From Litorimonas sp964435725 (GTDB taxonomy: Bacteria; Pseudomonadota; Alphaproteobacteria; Caulobacterales; Maricaulaceae): 6,694 nucleotides of DNA. A program made the translations under genes and the position numbers. Position 1 is the stretch's first letter, and each line of letters begins with the position of its first letter. Of this stretch, positions 3,855-6,694 are shown in pieces. Under the pieces are notes generated by a model. The model did not search any database, was not told where the DNA came from, and worked only from the letters and a program-made list of their open reading frames with translations. The DNA is taken from the NCBI GenBank assembly GCA_964435725.1, contig CAYTAJ010000107.1:1-6694 (forward strand), written 5' to 3'.

Positions 3855-5651
3855 TTACTGAAAAGAAGCCGCTTTAATTGGTTTCATAACACCTCCGCGA
3901 ACGAATAATTCTCGTACGCGGTTTTGGGTTTCATAATTTCCGAATTGTGAAACTAAATCAATTATACGTTTTTCATTTCCTTCGCGTGATGCTGAACTGA
4001 CCATCATCTCATATAAATCATCTCGCCTATTATAATCCTCATTCGCGACAGATGCTAAAAATGAATAAATATAGTCATATCTATATTTATCCTCTGTCAG
4101 GTCTTGGGCAATGCGCTCCATTTCATCGTCTCGAGACTCCATCAAAGCTCTAAGAAAGGCGATGCGTTGATAATAAATCTCTAAATTGGGATCCAAATTA
4201 ACAGCCATCTGCATTAAGTTAAATGACCTATCCCATTCGCCTTCGCCGGCTAATATTCGGCTCAATTGCAAGATAATATTGGGAGAGCCTGGATTAGCGT
4301 AATACGCCAATTCAGCATGTTTAAGACCAGCCTTACGATCTCCGAGTAGAATATAGCCTGATGATAAGGCTTCATGTGTTTCGGCGCTGAAAGGCAATAA
4401 CTCCACCGCTTTCAGCATCATAACTAATCCTTGCTGAGCATTAATGTCAGGATTGATTTTACGGGCTTCGAAAACAGGTTCTTCGGCCAAGGCGCCCATC
4501 ATGATGAGATTTCCAAAACTAGACAATAAGATTGCATTATCGGGATCATTTTTCAGGAGCCCTTCTAAACAGAGATAGGCCTCTCTAAAGGCGATTGGGT
4601 CAGGATAAGCGATTGTGTCACGCGAGAGCATTGCACATTCAAATGTTCGCATATTTTCATTGCTTAAAGCCCCCGCCTGAATTTGCTTGCTGATAATGTC
4701 CAGACGATCTTGAGATAGCTCACTCACAAATCGACCGCCTAATTCGACGATGGTATGCATTAATTCTTGCTGGTATTCGAATGTACTTAATGACTTTTTG
4801 ATACGGTTTTCGAAAACAACCGATTTTGTCTCAAGCTCGATGAGTTTTACAAAAATATCAATTTCAGGTTCCACTGATAAAATCATTGAATCAATAGCGT
4901 AATCATATTCGCTCGTCTCTTCATTCAGAAGGGTCTCAATAGAATCCTGATAAACAGTTGGCCTCACCATTTGGAAACGCGATAAATCTTCCGCGATCTT
5001 CCACTGAAGCGCTTTTTCTAAAAAATCATATTCTGTTTGCTTTGTTTGGTTGCTGAACGGGGTTATCGCGATACGGGGATATTGAGAGGCAAAATGAATG
5101 TCCTCTTTAACTTCACCAGACGCATGACTTGCATGGATTTGGTCCGCAATAATCGTATGTGAACCAGATAGAAATTGTGAAAAAACGAAACCCAAGTAAA
5201 TAATCAATATAGAACAGGCGACTAAAAATAGAGCAGAGGTTCGAGAATGAAATTTTGGTCGTTGTGTGTCCGCACCTAATTTTGGTTGGATGTTTGACTC
5301 AGACTGCGTGTTTGAGCCGAACGCTTCTCTCCGTTTGAATTTCGGGACATATCGCCCATTCGGAATTGTTATAATAACAGAGGTATGGTCTATTTCTGCA
5401 TAGTAGAGTTTAAGTTTATTGCGGACACGTCGAGCAGACACTCTTACAAGTGAATTATCAGTCGTGTCGTATTCCGCACCTTTGCCATAGAGGTCTTGGG
5501 CTATCGAGATTTCGTTTATTGAATCAGAATTCCCTTTGAGGGTTTCTTTTACAATAAATTCCAAAAATGCTGAGCTCTTCGGGCTAGAAGCAAAACTCTC
5601 ATGAGATAAAACTTGTTCCAGTGCTTCTAGAATTTCTTCAGACTGAAGCAT
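3855..5651 (-). CDS. Membrane-anchored winged-helix/TolB-like/TPR regulator-like protein
   Basis: This 598-residue protein has a CadC/ToxR-like plan. Residues 5-107 match the N-terminal domain common in alphaproteobacterial and planctomycete TPR regulators, predicted to be winged-helix: AFLEFIVKETLKG (28-40), EISIAQDLYGK (47-57), TDNSLVRVSARRVRNKL (64-80) and IPNGRYVPKF (96-105). A basic linker (KFHSR, 133-137) precedes one membrane span (about 139-161), putting the N-terminus in the cytoplasm. Outside, residues 192-315 resemble the TolB-like domain of these regulators (RIAITPFSNQT). Residues about 350-510 are helical TPR-like repeats with NPG and DPN turns. Direct gene control from the membrane is inferred from this architecture; no phosphoacceptor or cyclase motif is seen. 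The ATG at 5649-5651 has only a distant GGAAC before it. Three sampled 60-base lines gave 35, 48 and 43% GC, against 58-63% in trmJ. No partner gene is evident. Confidence 0.8.
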   Translation of the reverse strand: MLQSEEILEALEQVLSHESFASSPKSSAFLEFIVKETLKGNSDSINEISIAQDLYGKGAEYDTTDNSLVRVSARRVRNKLKLYYAEIDHTSVIITIPNGRYVPKFKRREAFGSNTQSESNIQPKLGADTQRPKFHSRTSALFLVACSILIIYLGFVFSQFLSGSHTIIADQIHASHASGEVKEDIHFASQYPRIAITPFSNQTKQTEYDFLEKALQWKIAEDLSRFQMVRPTVYQDSIETLLNEETSEYDYAIDSMILSVEPEIDIFVKLIELETKSVVFENRIKKSLSTFEYQQELMHTIVELGGRFVSELSQDRLDIISKQIQAGALSNENMRTFECAMLSRDTIAYPDPIAFREAYLCLEGLLKNDPDNAILLSSFGNLIMMGALAEEPVFEARKINPDINAQQGLVMMLKAVELLPFSAETHEALSSGYILLGDRKAGLKHAELAYYANPGSPNIILQLSRILAGEGEWDRSFNLMQMAVNLDPNLEIYYQRIAFLRALMESRDDEMERIAQDLTEDKYRYDYIYSFLASVANEDYNRRDDLYEMMVSSASREGNEKRIIDLVSQFGNYETQNRVRELFVRGGVMKPIKAASFQ

Positions 5652-5758
5652 TTGATCGGTGTTCCATATAGAGTTTGCTTAAGGCTTAAGACTTAAGACT
5701 TTAATATTCACTCTTGATATAGCAAGTGTTTGACGAAATTTTGTTTTTATCGCTTCGC
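5652..5758 (-). promoter_or_regulatory. Upstream region of the regulator gene
   Basis: These 107 bases lie between the end of the transporter gene and the regulator start, both on the minus strand. They hold the CTTAAG heptamer array. Farther upstream on the minus strand, TTGCTA followed 16 bases later by TAAAGT is a partial promoter match whose -10 runs into the array. A TATAT close to the ATG is a second -10 candidate without a good -35. No clear terminator for the upstream transporter is visible, so read-through is possible. Confidence 0.4.
5678..5705. repeat. Four tandem heptamers built on CTTAAG
   Basis: The units are CTTAAGG (5678-5684), CTTAAGA (5685-5691), CTTAAGA (5692-5698) and the degenerate CTTTAAT (5699-5705), in strict 7-base period. 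CTTAAG is its own complement, so each intact unit is also a palindrome. The array lies 26 bases upstream of the regulator start codon, in its presumed promoter or leader. It may be a binding-site array, or a slippage-prone tract that alters promoter spacing. Confidence 0.75.
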
Positions 5759-6694
5759 TTATGACGTGTAATAGGTCGGTGACCCCGGCCCCACAGGCAA
5801 ATCAAAACCAAAGGTCCACAGCACAAAAAAGCCAATCCAGAACAGAAGGAAAAAGATTGTATAAGGCAACATCATCGCGATAAGACCGCCAACACCCAGA
5901 TCTTTGTCATAGCGCAGCGCCCAAGCAAAAATTAGCCCGAAATAGCTCATCATTGGCGTGATGATATTGGTGGAACTGTCACCAATGCGATAGGCCGCCT
6001 GAATAACTTCGGGCGAATAGCCCACCAGCATAAGCATGGGCACAAAAATCGGCGCCGTCACCGCCCATTGTGCAGAGGCCGAGCCGAGCGAGAGATTAAT
6101 CAGCGCGCACATCAGGATAAACATGATGAAAACGACTGGGCCGCTCATGCCGGAGCTCTCAATAAATTGCGCCCCGGACACGGCTGTAATCGCGCCGAGA
6201 TTAGTCCAGCCGAAAAAGGCCACGAATTGCGCCGCAAAGAAAACCAAAACGATATAAAGGCCAAGTGAAGACAGCGCCTCGCTCATCCCGTCAATTATAT
6301 CCCGATCCGTCTTCATCGTCCCGGTTACGCGGCCATAGGTGTAACCCAACACCAAGAAGAAGATGAGTATCCAGACAACGAAGCCGTCAAAAAATGGACT
6401 ATTCATGGGATCGGGATTATCCGGATCTCTTAGGACACCCCATTCCGGTACGATAGTGAAAGCCATGACGCCGAGTACACAGAGCAAAGCAAATCCCGTC
6501 CAGCGCAAGCCGCGCTTTTCTAAGGGCGTTACCTCTTCCATCATAGAATTATCCAAAATGGTTTTATCGGCACGAGAGCTATCATACTCTCCGAGTTGTG
6601 GTTCGACGATGAAAATCGTCACCAGAGACCCAATGGCCGTTATCAAGAAGGTCGAGACAAACATGAAATACCAGTTCGCCGTCGCCGCGACTGT
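5759..6694 (-). CDS. abgT: AbgT-family transporter, C-terminal 311 residues
   Basis: This inner-membrane protein belongs to the AbgT family. Relatives include E. coli AbgT (p-aminobenzoyl-glutamate uptake) and the MtrF/YdaH pumps linked to sulfonamide efflux. The reading frame is open to the right edge; ten codons (TVAATANWYF) precede the first visible Met, and ANWYFM-STFLI is conserved family sequence, so the true start lies outside. The family is about 500 residues, so roughly 200 are missing. Family-typical stretches in visible numbering are IVEPQLGEY (29-37), GSASAQWAVTAPIFVPM (204-220), YRIGDSSTNIITPMM (235-249) and the ending LPVGPG (299-304). About seven hydrophobic spans are visible. 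Import of a folate breakdown product and drug export cannot be told apart here; the absence of abgA/abgB peptidase genes in the visible flank does not decide it. Codon use and GC (about 55% in one sampled line) resemble trmJ. Confidence 0.92.
   Translation of the reverse strand, partial: TVAATANWYFMFVSTFLITAIGSLVTIFIVEPQLGEYDSSRADKTILDNSMMEEVTPLEKRGLRWTGFALLCVLGVMAFTIVPEWGVLRDPDNPDPMNSPFFDGFVVWILIFFLVLGYTYGRVTGTMKTDRDIIDGMSEALSSLGLYIVLVFFAAQFVAFFGWTNLGAITAVSGAQFIESSGMSGPVVFIMFILMCALINLSLGSASAQWAVTAPIFVPMLMLVGYSPEVIQAAYRIGDSSTNIITPMMSYFGLIFAWALRYDKDLGVGGLIAMMLPYTIFFLLFWIGFFVLWTFGFDLPVGPGSPTYYTS

Overview
The window looks chromosomal and most likely comes from an alphaproteobacterium. The opening gene encodes a class II (eukaryote-like) NADP isocitrate dehydrogenase. 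The TrmJ-like methyltransferase carries an FGPE version of motif 2 that I associate with this class. The regulator has the N-terminal domain + TM + TolB-like + TPR plan common in that group. Moderate GC and an AbgT transporter would fit a marine lineage such as Hyphomonadaceae/Maricaulales, but that placement is a guess.

Layout from left to right. Positions 1-170 (-) are the N-terminus of icd, which runs off the left edge. A 111-base divergent region separates it from trmJ (282-1079, +, TTG start). A small perfect hairpin follows. Next come a radical SAM protein with a C-terminal twitch/SPASM-like cysteine set (1147-2226, +) and a 96-residue membrane protein (2274-2564, +), probably one rightward unit. 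It meets rarD (2561-3478, -) tail to tail with overlapping stop codons.

Upstream of rarD lies a 376-base gene-free stretch. About 200 bases of it are almost entirely made of consecutive complementary arms, including a C(TTCG)G hairpin, and it is bracketed by an 11-base direct repeat. This is the least explained part of the window. A 598-residue membrane-spanning regulator-like protein (3855-5651, -) follows, visibly more AT-rich than trmJ and the transporter. Its upstream region carries four tandem heptamers built on CTTAAG. The window ends inside an AbgT-family transporter gene (5759-6694, -) that lacks its N-terminus.

Functionally, this is a core-metabolism and tRNA-modification block next to two unrelated transporters and an accessory-looking regulator with a structured non-coding region. 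No phage, IS transposase, CRISPR array, tRNA or rRNA gene was recognised. The best candidates for something undescribed are the structured region at 3600-3811 and the radical SAM/small membrane protein pair.
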